A stretch of 29,098 nt of DNA from Duodenibacillus intestinigallinarum (lineage in GTDB: Bacteria > Pseudomonadota > Gammaproteobacteria > Burkholderiales > Burkholderiaceae_F). The notes beneath the pieces are model-generated. The model saw only the letters and a list, made by a program, of their open reading frames with translations. It made no database searches and was not told the DNA's origin. This document shows, one piece after another, positions 12,946-20,494 of the stretch. Both the position numbers and the translations under genes were made by a program. The DNA is taken from assembly GCA_019117105.1 (NCBI GenBank), contig DXAH01000016.1, positions 1 to 29,098 of the forward strand, written 5' to 3'. How positions within the stretch are numbered: the stretch's first letter is position 1; each line of letters begins with the position of its first letter.

Positions 12946-15624
12946 ATGCAGTCTCAGGAACACACCACCGTTTACCGCAAGGACTATCGTCCCTATTCTC
13001 ACAGCATCGACTCGGTCGAACTTGATTTCGTCTTGAATCCCGAGTCCACGACGGTCACCTCTACCATGGTTGTGACGCCGCTGCGCGGCGCTGCCACCCG
13101 AGACCTCGTGCTCGACGGCGGACACGATCTCTTCATCGAAAAAGTCCTCATTGACGGCCAGCAGGCAAACGAACGCTATCAAATGAGCCCGGGCCAGCTC
13201 ACCATCAAGGGCATTTCCAAGCAGTCGACCATCACGATCGTTAACCGCATCGTCCCCGTCAACAACACGTCGCTTTCAGGTATCTACATGAGCCGCGGCG
13301 CGTTCATGAGTCAGTGCGAAGCCCAGGGCTTCCGAAACATCACATACTGGCCGGACCGCCCCGACGTGATGAGCCGCTTTACCGTCACGATCCACGCCGA
13401 CAAGACGCTCTACCCAGTGCTGCTTTCCAACGGAAACCTGGTCGCCGAAGGAGAAGAAGCCGACAACCGCCACTGGGTGCGCTGGGAAGACCCCTTCAAG
13501 AAACCCTGCTATCTCTTTGCTCTGGTAGCCGGTCAGTTCGTTGCGCGCGAAGCAAAAATCCGCACTAAGAGCGGCCGCGAAGTGCTGCTGCAAGTGTGGA
13601 CGGAAGAAAAGAACTATCCCAACTCCGAGCACGCGCTCGAAAGCCTCAAGAAGGCGATCACCTGGGACGAAGAACGCTGGGGGCTTGAGCTCGACCTCGA
13701 CCGCTTCATGATCGTGGCCACCGACGACTTCAATTTCGGTGCCATGGAAAACAAGGGCCTCAATATCTTCAATTCCCGCTATGTGATGGCTTCGCCCGAC
13801 ATCGCCACCGACACCGACTACCAAAACATCGAGTCGATCGTCGGACACGAGTATTTCCACAATTGGACGGGCGACCGCATCACGCTGCGCGACTGGTTCC
13901 AGTTGACGCTCAAGGAAGGCCTTACGGTGTTCCGCGAGCAGGAATTCACGGCTGACATGCAACCCGACGAATCGAGCCGGGCCGTGGCGCGCATCCGCGA
14001 TGTGCGCGCCCTGCGTACCGGTCAGTTCCCGGAAGACGCCGGCCCCATGGCGCATCCGATTCGTCCGGAAAGCTACCGTGAAATCGACAATTTCTACACG
14101 ATGACCGTGTACGAAAAAGGCGCCGAAGTGATCCGCATGCTGCAGACGCTGCTCGGCAAAGAAGGCTTCAAGAAGGGCATGGAACGTTACGTTCAGCTCT
14201 TTGACGAATCGGCCGTCACCTGCAACGATTTCATCCGAGCAATGGCAGACGCCAACGGCGTTGATCTCTCCAACTTCAGCCTCTGGTGGTCGCAGGCGGG
14301 CACGCCGCGTGTTTCCGTGGAAACGAACTGGAATCAGGACGACTGCACCTTCACGATCCGTGCTTCGCAATCGACGCCGCCCACTCCGGGACAGCCCGAC
14401 AAATATCCCCTTGTCATTCCGATTCTCGTGGGCCTGATCGGTCAGGACGGCAAGGACCTTCCCTTGAAGCTCCTCGGCTCCGACGACGAACCCGTCACCA
14501 CCGCCAAGCTTGTTTTGGAATCGGCCGATGATGAATGGACGTTTGAAGGCATCACCGAAAATCCGGTGCTCTCTCTGGGGCGCGACTTCTCGGCCCCCGT
14601 GATCTTCGACTACGCCTACACGCTGCAGGAACTGCAGTTCCTCGCGCTACACGACTCCGACGGTTTTAACCGCGCGGACGCCTTCGAGCGTCTGATGCTT
14701 ACCGTTCTGAACGAAGTCGTCGACATGATTGAAAACGGCGTTGAGCCCGACGTGCACGGCACACTCATTTCGGCATTCGAAGGCATCCTCACCAACACGA
14801 ATCTTTCGCCTGAATACCGCGCCACGGTGCTCACGCTTCCCTCGGAAAAAAACATCGCCGCCCACCGCGCCATGATCAATCCGCAGGCAATCCGTCAGGC
14901 TCGCATCTTCGTGATGGAGACGATCGGTCGCAAGCTCTCGCATAAGCTCGGCCAACCGCTGCGCACCGAAAACATGCGCAACATGACGCTTGAATATCGC
15001 TTCGATCCTAAGGAAGCCGGAAAGCGCGCTCTGAGCAATCTCACGCTCGAGTACCTGCTTGCGGGCGGCAACGCCAAAGCACTACTTGACGCACGAGATC
15101 AGTTCGAGCTTTCGGACAACCTCACGGATCGTCTGGCCGCACTGCGCATGATCGTCAACAGTCAGAGCCCGGCCAAGATTGACGTACTCAATGCTGCCGG
15201 CAAGCTTTGGGGTAACGAACCGCTTCTGATCAACAAGTGGTTCTCTGTTCAGGCAACGGCACGCGTCTATCCTAACGAATGCCCGGTGCTTGACCGCATC
15301 AAGTCGCTCATGCAGTGCCCGGTGTTCTCGATGAAGAACCCCAACAACGTCTACGCCCTCGTGAACACGTTCTTTGTTGCGAATGAACCCGAATTCCACC
15401 GTCCCGACGGTGCCGGCTACGAATTCTGGGCCGACACGGTGCTGCAGCTCGACGCCATCAACAGCCACGTGGCGGCTCGTCTGGCACGCGCCCTGGACAA
15501 CTGGCGCCGTTATACGCCGGAACTCGCTCGCCTTATGCACGCCGCTCTCACCAAGGTTGCCCGTTCGGAAAACCTGTCGGCTGGCGTAAGCGAAGTGGTC
15601 GAAAAAGCACTCAATACATACTAA
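12946..15624 (+). CDS. pepN: Aminopeptidase N (M1 family)
   Basis: PepN is the main cytoplasmic zinc aminopeptidase that trims peptides from the N-terminus. From the ATG at 12946 the product is 892 residues (E. coli PepN is 870). A TTG 13 codons upstream is in frame, but the ATG has GGAAAG before it and matches the usual family start. Key motifs are the exopeptidase signature GAMEN (265-269), the zinc site HEYFH (301-305) and its third ligand Glu324 in LKEGLTVFR. The C-terminal half carries the Ig-like and helical-repeat domains (DUF3458-type). fbp follows after 30 bp, probably in the same transcript. A long open frame on the opposite strand here is only a shadow. Confidence 0.97.
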   Translation: MQSQEHTTVYRKDYRPYSHSIDSVELDFVLNPESTTVTSTMVVTPLRGAATRDLVLDGGHDLFIEKVLIDGQQANERYQMSPGQLTIKGISKQSTITIVNRIVPVNNTSLSGIYMSRGAFMSQCEAQGFRNITYWPDRPDVMSRFTVTIHADKTLYPVLLSNGNLVAEGEEADNRHWVRWEDPFKKPCYLFALVAGQFVAREAKIRTKSGREVLLQVWTEEKNYPNSEHALESLKKAITWDEERWGLELDLDRFMIVATDDFNFGAMENKGLNIFNSRYVMASPDIATDTDYQNIESIVGHEYFHNWTGDRITLRDWFQLTLKEGLTVFREQEFTADMQPDESSRAVARIRDVRALRTGQFPEDAGPMAHPIRPESYREIDNFYTMTVYEKGAEVIRMLQTLLGKEGFKKGMERYVQLFDESAVTCNDFIRAMADANGVDLSNFSLWWSQAGTPRVSVETNWNQDDCTFTIRASQSTPPTPGQPDKYPLVIPILVGLIGQDGKDLPLKLLGSDDEPVTTAKLVLESADDEWTFEGITENPVLSLGRDFSAPVIFDYAYTLQELQFLALHDSDGFNRADAFERLMLTVLNEVVDMIENGVEPDVHGTLISAFEGILTNTNLSPEYRATVLTLPSEKNIAAHRAMINPQAIRQARIFVMETIGRKLSHKLGQPLRTENMRNMTLEYRFDPKEAGKRALSNLTLEYLLAGGNAKALLDARDQFELSDNLTDRLAALRMIVNSQSPAKIDVLNAAGKLWGNEPLLINKWFSVQATARVYPNECPVLDRIKSLMQCPVFSMKNPNNVYALVNTFFVANEPEFHRPDGAGYEFWADTVLQLDAINSHVAARLARALDNWRRYTPELARLMHAALTKVARSENLSAGVSEVVEKALNTY

Positions 15625-15654
15625 TCAGTCCCTGCTCGAAAAAAGAGAAGCGTT

Positions 15655-16653
15655 ATGCAACAGATTACTTTGAGCCAGATGCTCGCCAACGAAGTCAAGA
15701 CCAACGGTCTTGATGAAAAACTCGCCCGACTGATTGAAACCGTCGCTGCCTGCGGCGTGGAAATCAGCTCAGAAGTCTCCTGCGGAGCCCTCATGGGGGT
15801 GCTCGGCATGGCCGGCAGTGAAAACGTTCAGGGTGAAGAGCAAAAGAAGCTTGATGTCATCAGCAACGACATCGTTACCAAAGCTGTCCTCGACTCGGGC
15901 GTCGTCGCCGCCTGCGCCTCCGAAGAAATGGATCATTGTGTGGCCGCGGGCTGCGAAGATCGCCGTCCCTATCTCATTTGCTATGACCCGCTCGATGGCT
16001 CAAGCAACATCGACATCAACGTCTCGATCGGCACGATCTTCTCGATTCTGCCCAATCCGCATGAGGACGCCACCGCGCCCGAAGACGCCGACTTCCTGCA
16101 GCCCGGCGACCGTCAGCTTGCTGCGGGCTACATCATGTACGGTCCGCAGACGCAGATGGCGCTCACGCTCGGCCGCGGCGTAGTGATGTTCACGCTTGAT
16201 CCCCGCACCAACACTTACATCCTCACCAACGACAATGTGCAGGTGCCCGAACAAGCCAAAGAATTTGCCATCAACTGCTCGAACAAGCGTCACTGGGAGC
16301 CCCCAGTGGCCCGCTACATTGATGAGCTACTCGCCGGCAAGACCGGCGTTCGCGGCAAAGACTACAACATGCGCTGGGTCGCTGCCATGGTCGCCGAAGT
16401 GCATCGCATCCTGTGCCGCGGCGGCATCTTCATGTATCCCAAAGACAACCGCGATCCCTCCAAGCCCGGCAAGCTTCGCCTGATGTATGAAGCCAACCCC
16501 ATGTCCTGGCTGATGGAACAGGCGGGAGGCCGCGCCACCAACGGCTATGAACGTATCCTTTCAATCAAGCCTGAAAAGCTGCACCAGCGTGTGGCTGTAT
16601 TCCTCGGCGCCAAAGAAGAAGTTGAACGCGTAACGTCCTATCACGCCTGCTGA
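15655..16653 (+). CDS. fbp: Fructose-1,6-bisphosphatase class 1
   Basis: FBPase hydrolyses fructose 1,6-bisphosphate, the committed step of gluconeogenesis. The product is 332 residues, the standard length. The metal and phosphate site is seen as SEE (89-91) and DPLDGSSNIDIN (111-122), and the substrate loop as GKLRLMYEANPMSWLMEQAGG. The start has AAGAGAAG upstream. It lies 30 bp after pepN with no terminator between, and a strong terminator follows. Pairing a peptidase with a gluconeogenic enzyme suits an organism living on peptides and organic acids, though the pairing may be incidental. Confidence 0.97.
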   Translation: MQQITLSQMLANEVKTNGLDEKLARLIETVAACGVEISSEVSCGALMGVLGMAGSENVQGEEQKKLDVISNDIVTKAVLDSGVVAACASEEMDHCVAAGCEDRRPYLICYDPLDGSSNIDINVSIGTIFSILPNPHEDATAPEDADFLQPGDRQLAAGYIMYGPQTQMALTLGRGVVMFTLDPRTNTYILTNDNVQVPEQAKEFAINCSNKRHWEPPVARYIDELLAGKTGVRGKDYNMRWVAAMVAEVHRILCRGGIFMYPKDNRDPSKPGKLRLMYEANPMSWLMEQAGGRATNGYERILSIKPEKLHQRVAVFLGAKEEVERVTSYHAC

Positions 16654-16675
16654 TCGTCTTCACGCGTCTGCTTTC

Positions 16676-16711
16676 AAGCGCTTCGTCTCCCAGACGAGGC
16701 GCTTTTTTTTT
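16676..16711 (+). terminator. Intrinsic terminator of pepN-fbp
   Basis: AAGCGCTTCGTCT pairs with AGACGAGGCGCTT (13 bp, one T-G pair) around a CCC loop, followed by eight or more T residues. Confidence 0.95.
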
Positions 16712-16984
16712 CGTCCGTTATTTACCCAATTAGTGGTATTTCATGTCTTCTGTTTCTTTCCGCTCCATTTTCAACTCTAGCAGTTTATCCTTTCAAATCA
16801 ACGAATTACATATTTCGATAAATACTTGATTATTATATTTATAGATTGTGAAGCATTTGATTTATCAATCAAAAGGCGTAAGAATTCCACCAAAAGTAGG
16901 AAGGCCCGCCTCCCTTGATTTCACCCCACCAGACGCGCTGCGCAGCGGTCACATCCCGCTGGCCCGCGCGAGGAGACAAACGCA
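16712..16984 (+). promoter_or_regulatory. A/T-rich control region upstream of ttdAB
   Basis: Bases 16720 to about 16880 are strikingly A/T-rich compared with the surrounding genes and contain several TTGAT and ATCAA half-sites (16826-16830, 16857-16872) and overlapping -10-like elements (TATATT, TATAGA, about 16833-16846). The last 80 bp are G/C-rich with a perfect palindrome CGCTGCGCAGCG (16936-16947). No gene is present. It is the likely promoter and regulator-binding region of ttdAB, but I cannot fix the -10 and -35. Confidence 0.5.
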
Positions 16985-17884
16985 ATGGACAAAACGGAAT
17001 TGAGTACCCGTTTCACTGACACCATGGCGAAGTTCACGGCGTACTTCGGCAAGCATTTGCCCGACGACGTGCTTGCCAAGCTCAAGGAAATGCGCACGAA
17101 GCAAGACACGCCGCTTGCCAAGGTGATGTACGACTCCATGTTTACGGACCTCGAACTCGCCGACAAGTTCAACGTTCCCTTCTGCCAGGACACCGGCGTG
17201 ATTCAGTATTGGATCGAATGCGGCTCCGAATTCCCGCTCATCGGTCAGATGCAGGAATGCTTGCGTGAAGCCACAATTCGCGCCACCAAGGAAGCCCCGC
17301 TTCGCCACAACGCAGTTCAGATCTTCGACGAGAAGAACACCGGCAACAACACGGGCGTACGCATCCCCTGGATTGACTGGGAAATCATTCCGGGGTCGGA
17401 TCAGTGCACCATCCACGGCTACATGGCCGGCGGCGGTTGCTCGCTTCCTGGCACCGCCAAGGTCCTGATGCCGGTTGAAGGCTACGAAGGCGTCGTGCGT
17501 TTCGTCTTTGACAACATCTGCGATCGCGGCATCAACGCCTGCCCGCCACTTCTCGTGGGCATCGGCATTGCAGGTTCCGTCGAAGTGGCTGCCAACCTTT
17601 CCAAGAAAGCGCTGATGCGTCCGATCGGCTCACGCAACAGCAATCCGCGCGGTGCGGAATTCGAACAGATCATCGAAAAGGGTCTCAACGACATCAACAT
17701 TGGCCCGGGCGGGCTCAACGGTGCGCTCTCCGTGATGGGGGTTCACGTCGAGCAGGCCGCGCGTCACCCCTCGTGCCTTGCCGTCGGCCTGTCGGTAGGT
17801 TGCTGGGGCCATCGCCGCGCAACCATTCGATTTAACGCCGATATGTCTTATGAAATGATCTCGCATAAAGGAGTCACGCTGTGA
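16985..17884 (+). CDS. ttdA: L(+)-tartrate dehydratase alpha subunit / class I fumarase N-terminal subunit
   Basis: With the beta subunit this forms an oxygen-sensitive 4Fe-4S hydro-lyase that turns L-tartrate into oxaloacetate, or hydrates fumarate. The product is 299 residues. It resembles E. coli TtdA throughout: CQDTG, PLRHNAVQIFDEKNTGNNTG, YMAGGGCSLPG, KVLMPVEGYEGVV, NACPP, RPIGSR and GCWGHRR. The three cluster cysteines are Cys67, Cys186 and Cys273; the first two are 119 residues apart, as in characterised class I fumarases. AGGAG lies nine bases before the ATG. It overlaps ttdB by 4 bp. Two-subunit fumarases share this fold, so the preferred substrate (tartrate or fumarate) cannot be settled from sequence. 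Confidence 0.9.
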   Translation: MDKTELSTRFTDTMAKFTAYFGKHLPDDVLAKLKEMRTKQDTPLAKVMYDSMFTDLELADKFNVPFCQDTGVIQYWIECGSEFPLIGQMQECLREATIRATKEAPLRHNAVQIFDEKNTGNNTGVRIPWIDWEIIPGSDQCTIHGYMAGGGCSLPGTAKVLMPVEGYEGVVRFVFDNICDRGINACPPLLVGIGIAGSVEVAANLSKKALMRPIGSRNSNPRGAEFEQIIEKGLNDINIGPGGLNGALSVMGVHVEQAARHPSCLAVGLSVGCWGHRRATIRFNADMSYEMISHKGVTL

Positions 17885-18498
17885 GCAAGAAAATTCTGAC
17901 GACGCCGATTCGCAGTGAGGACCTCGAAGACATCCGCATCGGCGACATTATCTATCTCAACGGTTATCTCATCACGGCCCGCGACTGCGCTCACACGCGC
18001 CTGGTCAAGCACGGCCGCAAGATCCCCGTCGATCTGGCAGGCAAGGCGATTTTCCACGCCGGCCCCATCATGGTGCCCGATCAGACTTCCGGCAGCGGCT
18101 TCAAGGTCGTTTCCATCGGTCCGACCACCTCCATGCGCATGGAAAAGTTCGAGAAGGAATTCATTGAGCAAACCGGCGTCAAGCTCATCGTCGGCAAAGG
18201 CGGCATGGGTCCCAACACGGTCGAAGGCTGCACCCGCTTTAAGGCGCTGCACTGCGTCTTTCCGGGCGGCTGCGCGGTACTGGCCGCTCAGTGCGTCGAA
18301 GAAGTCGAAGACGTGCAGTGGCCGGAACTGGGTATGCCCGAGTCGCTTTGGGTCATGCGAGTGAAGGAATTCGGCCCGTTGATCGTCTCGATTGACACCC
18401 ACGGCGGCAATCTGTTCGAACAGAACAAAAAAGTCTTTAACGAGCGGAAGGCTCCGATCGTTGAAGAAGTGATCAAAAAGACCGAATACATCGATTGA
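17881..18498 (+). CDS. ttdB: L(+)-tartrate dehydratase beta subunit / class I fumarase C-terminal subunit
   Basis: This is the partner of the alpha subunit and completes the active site. The product is 205 residues. It starts with GTG inside the ttdA stop (GTGA overlap) and has AAAGGAG eight bases upstream, so the two are translationally coupled. The sequence tracks E. coli TtdB closely: KKILTTPI, GKAIFHAGPI, GPTTSMRMEKFEKEFIEQTGVKL, VGKGGMGP, GCAVLAA and LGMPESLWVMRVKEFGPLIVSIDTHG. In E. coli ttdAB is followed by the transporter ttdT and controlled by the LysR protein TtdR. Here a LysR gene lies just downstream in the opposite direction and a dicarboxylate transporter 2 kb away. Confidence 0.92.
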   Translation: MSKKILTTPIRSEDLEDIRIGDIIYLNGYLITARDCAHTRLVKHGRKIPVDLAGKAIFHAGPIMVPDQTSGSGFKVVSIGPTTSMRMEKFEKEFIEQTGVKLIVGKGGMGPNTVEGCTRFKALHCVFPGGCAVLAAQCVEEVEDVQWPELGMPESLWVMRVKEFGPLIVSIDTHGGNLFEQNKKVFNERKAPIVEEVIKKTEYID

Positions 18499-18504
18499 TG
18501 AAGA

Positions 18505-18539
18505 AACGGGCGTTTCCGAAGCTTCGAGAAACGCCCGTT
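18505..18539 (+). terminator. First hairpin after ttdB
   Basis: AACGGGCGTTTC pairs perfectly with GAAACGCCCGTT (12 bp), and the 11-base loop CGAAGCTTCGA can itself pair. It is followed by ATACTTG, not a T run, so it may act mainly as a 3'-end stabiliser. Confidence 0.6.
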
Positions 18540-18552
18540 ATACTTGAATGTC

Positions 18553-18588
18553 AAGCCGTCGCGCTCTAGCTCGCTGGACGGCTTTTTT
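18553..18588 (+). terminator. Intrinsic terminator of ttdAB
   Basis: AAGCCGTC pairs with GACGGCTT (8 bp, 16-base loop) and is followed by six T residues. It lies a few bases before the stop of the convergent LysR gene. Confidence 0.88.
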
Positions 18589-18593
18589 GTTGG

Positions 18594-19523
18594 CTAACCG
18601 TCGGCAAACTCGGTTTCGGCTACACGGCGCATGACTTCGATGAGGCTGCGCGCGGCCTTGGTCAGATAGCCGTTTTTGCGGTATGCCGCCACAACCATGC
18701 GATCAGGACGAGCGGGCTCAATCGTGAAGTAGCGCACAGGCTGAGCCGGACGGCAGCGTTTGGCAAGCGTCTGTGTGACAAACGTTGCGCCGAGACCAGC
18801 GCTGGCCAAATGAAGCGCTGCAACGGGGGATTCGCTTTCAAGCATCACGCGGGGCGTTGTGCGTGTTGCACGGCACAGGTCTTCGTAAAGATTGCGGAAT
18901 TTCTGGCCCTGCTTGATCGTGATGAAGGGCTCACCGTTGAGACGATTGAACGGCATCGATGCGTAGCCGCCGGAGGCAGGCTGCGGCACAGTCTTTGCCA
19001 CACGCGCCTCGGGGCTCATCGCCAACAGATAGCGTTCACGGAACAGCTCGGCATATTCGAGCTCGTCGCGATACAAAGGCGCGATCACCAAACTGAGATC
19101 GGTGACACCATCGAAAGCAAAGTCCTCAAGCTCCTTGGTCGTACCTTCGGCAAGCGACACCGTCACGCCGGGATATTCTCGGCGGAAAATCGGCAACACT
19201 TCGGCTAGGAAAAACGTAGAACGGTAGTGCGATGAACCGATGGTGACATGACCTCGAACACCTTCGTCAATATCAGCAATCAGTCGGGAGCGCATCGAAC
19301 GCAACTGCTCAATTTCGCGTTCGGTTCGCATGAAGCACTCGCCGGCATAGGTGAGTCGCAGAGGCTTTGCGGTGCGATCCACAAGCTCAGTGCCGACTTC
19401 CGTTTCCAGACGATGCACAAATTGTGAAATGGATGGCTGAGAGATTTGCAACACCCGCGCCGCTTTGGAAAACGACCCGGCAGTGATCAGCGTATCCAGG
19501 TAGCGGTAAACATTACCGGACAT
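18594..19523 (-). CDS. LysR-family transcriptional regulator
   Basis: The product is 309 residues. An N-terminal winged helix-turn-helix (about 1-60: TLITAGSFSKAARVLQISQPSISQFVHRLETEVG) is followed by a LysR substrate-binding domain (about 90-295: GHVTIGSSHYRSTFFLAEVLPIFRREYPGVTVSLAEG...). The ATG at 19523 has GAGG upstream. It begins 12 bp after the LapA-like gene on the same strand, so it is probably co-transcribed with it, and it converges on ttdAB. E. coli ttdAB is controlled by a LysR protein, so control of ttdAB or the nearby dicarboxylate transporter is a reasonable guess. The orientation is not the classic divergent one, and the ligand is unknown. Confidence 0.9.
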   Translation of the reverse strand: MSGNVYRYLDTLITAGSFSKAARVLQISQPSISQFVHRLETEVGTELVDRTAKPLRLTYAGECFMRTEREIEQLRSMRSRLIADIDEGVRGHVTIGSSHYRSTFFLAEVLPIFRREYPGVTVSLAEGTTKELEDFAFDGVTDLSLVIAPLYRDELEYAELFRERYLLAMSPEARVAKTVPQPASGGYASMPFNRLNGEPFITIKQGQKFRNLYEDLCRATRTTPRVMLESESPVAALHLASAGLGATFVTQTLAKRCRPAQPVRYFTIEPARPDRMVVAAYRKNGYLTKAARSLIEVMRRVAETEFADG

Positions 19524-19535
19524 AAAAACCTCGCC

Positions 19536-20297
19536 TTACGAATGGAACATTTTTTTGAAAAACCCGTCTTTGGATTTAGCTGCCGGCACAACAGGCTGAG
19601 CAACCTCCTCCTTGATATTGTCGGTTGCGGCAGGTGCGGATACAGGCGCCGGTGCGGACTCAGCCGTCGGCGCCGGCGCCGTGCTCGGCGCTTCAACGAC
19701 CGAATTTGCGTCCGGCTCGGTCGGCTTCAGCGACTTCTCTTCCTTATTCGGTTTACTACCCCCTAAAAAACCGAAAAAGCCGGACTTCTTAGGTTCCGGC
19801 GCGGGCAGTTCAGGCGCCGGTCCGATTTGCGCTTTGTCCGCAATCTGCTCGATTCGAAGCGATAGCTTTTCAAGCGCTTTTTCTACGGCTTCCAGCCGCT
19901 TTTGAGCATTGACGGCACTGGTCGTCGGAACCTCAACAGCCGCCTTAATGCCAGCAAGAAGCTCTTCGCGGTTCTTGACCATTTCCTGACGCAAGCTTTC
20001 TTTGGTCTGCTCCAAGCGAGACTGTTCCGCATGGTCGGCAAGCGACTTGTTGGCATTTGCTTCCTTGTATGCCTTGCGAATCTCAACTAGCGTAGAAGCT
20101 TGCTGCATCAAAGCCCAAGCGATGCCGAAGAGCCACAGCCCGCCGAGAATCACCAACAGGATCAGTCCCAGCGGAGCCTGAATTTCTTCAACGATCAGAT
20201 TGACAGGCACGGAGGCCGTGATTCCCTGCCAATTGAGGATCAAGAAAATCAGCGCCAACAGACTCAAAATAGCCAGAACAACAGAGCGCAGCGTCAT
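19536..20297 (-). CDS. LapA-like (DUF1049-type) membrane protein with coiled coil and Pro/Ala-rich tail
   Basis: The product is 253 residues. Two N-terminal membrane helices (about 5-24 and 42-65) are joined by a short loop with NW...VPVNL. A charged, probably coiled-coil segment follows (about 70-155), then a Pro/Ala/Glu-rich tail. The two-helix-plus-coiled-coil plan resembles LapA, which works with LapB in controlling LpxC turnover and LPS assembly, but similarity is weak and LapA is only about 100 residues. The tail holds two copies of a short motif, KKSGFFGFLGG (about 169-179) and KSKDGFFKKMF at the C-terminus, which could be amphipathic. A TATAAT on the minus strand (20369-20364) lies about 67 bp upstream. 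It is upstream of the LysR gene in one transcript. Function is unknown. Confidence 0.6.
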   Translation of the reverse strand: MTLRSVVLAILSLLALIFLILNWQGITASVPVNLIVEEIQAPLGLILLVILGGLWLFGIAWALMQQASTLVEIRKAYKEANANKSLADHAEQSRLEQTKESLRQEMVKNREELLAGIKAAVEVPTTSAVNAQKRLEAVEKALEKLSLRIEQIADKAQIGPAPELPAPEPKKSGFFGFLGGSKPNKEEKSLKPTEPDANSVVEAPSTAPAPTAESAPAPVSAPAATDNIKEEVAQPVVPAAKSKDGFFKKMFHS

Positions 20298-20363
20298 AGG
20301 TCATTACCGCAAAAAATGAAAAGACGATAGGAACGGAATTAACATGCTTTTCATAGCATTTTA

Positions 20364-20369
20364 ATTATA
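20364..20369 (-). promoter_or_regulatory. Candidate -10 element for the LapA-like / lysR transcript
   Basis: The minus strand reads a perfect TATAAT within an A/T-rich stretch. The -35 at 16-18 bp is poor (GTTTAA or CGTTTA, inside the palindrome GTTTAAAC). Confidence 0.5.
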
Positions 20370-20426
20370 GAGCTAAACGAACCGTTTAAACGTCGGTTTT
20401 TGTTAAGAGCCGTTGCAGGAACGACA

Positions 20427-20467
20427 CACCGCCGCACCCAGAGAATTTTTCCCCGAGTGCGGCGGTG
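20427..20467 (-). terminator. Hairpin after the dicarboxylate transporter gene
   Basis: CACCGCCGCAC and GTGCGGCGGTG form a perfect 11-bp GC-rich stem with a 19-base loop, 28 bp after the transporter stop on the minus strand. No T run follows in that direction, so it may be a Rho-assisted or 3'-protecting structure. Confidence 0.5.
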
Positions 20468-20494
20468 CGAAGCAGATGGTTGAATCAGTTTTGT

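Noticed and set aside
13276..14370. A 364-codon open frame on the minus strand inside pepN
   Set aside because: It is antisense to a strongly supported pepN with all catalytic motifs. Its predicted protein has no recognisable motif, and long antisense frames are expected in G/C-rich coding DNA.
16857..16872. TTGATTTATCAATCAA as an FNR box for ttdAB
   Set aside because: The arms are spaced by 2 or 6 bases, not the 4 that FNR needs. It is kept only as an observation of odd half-sites.
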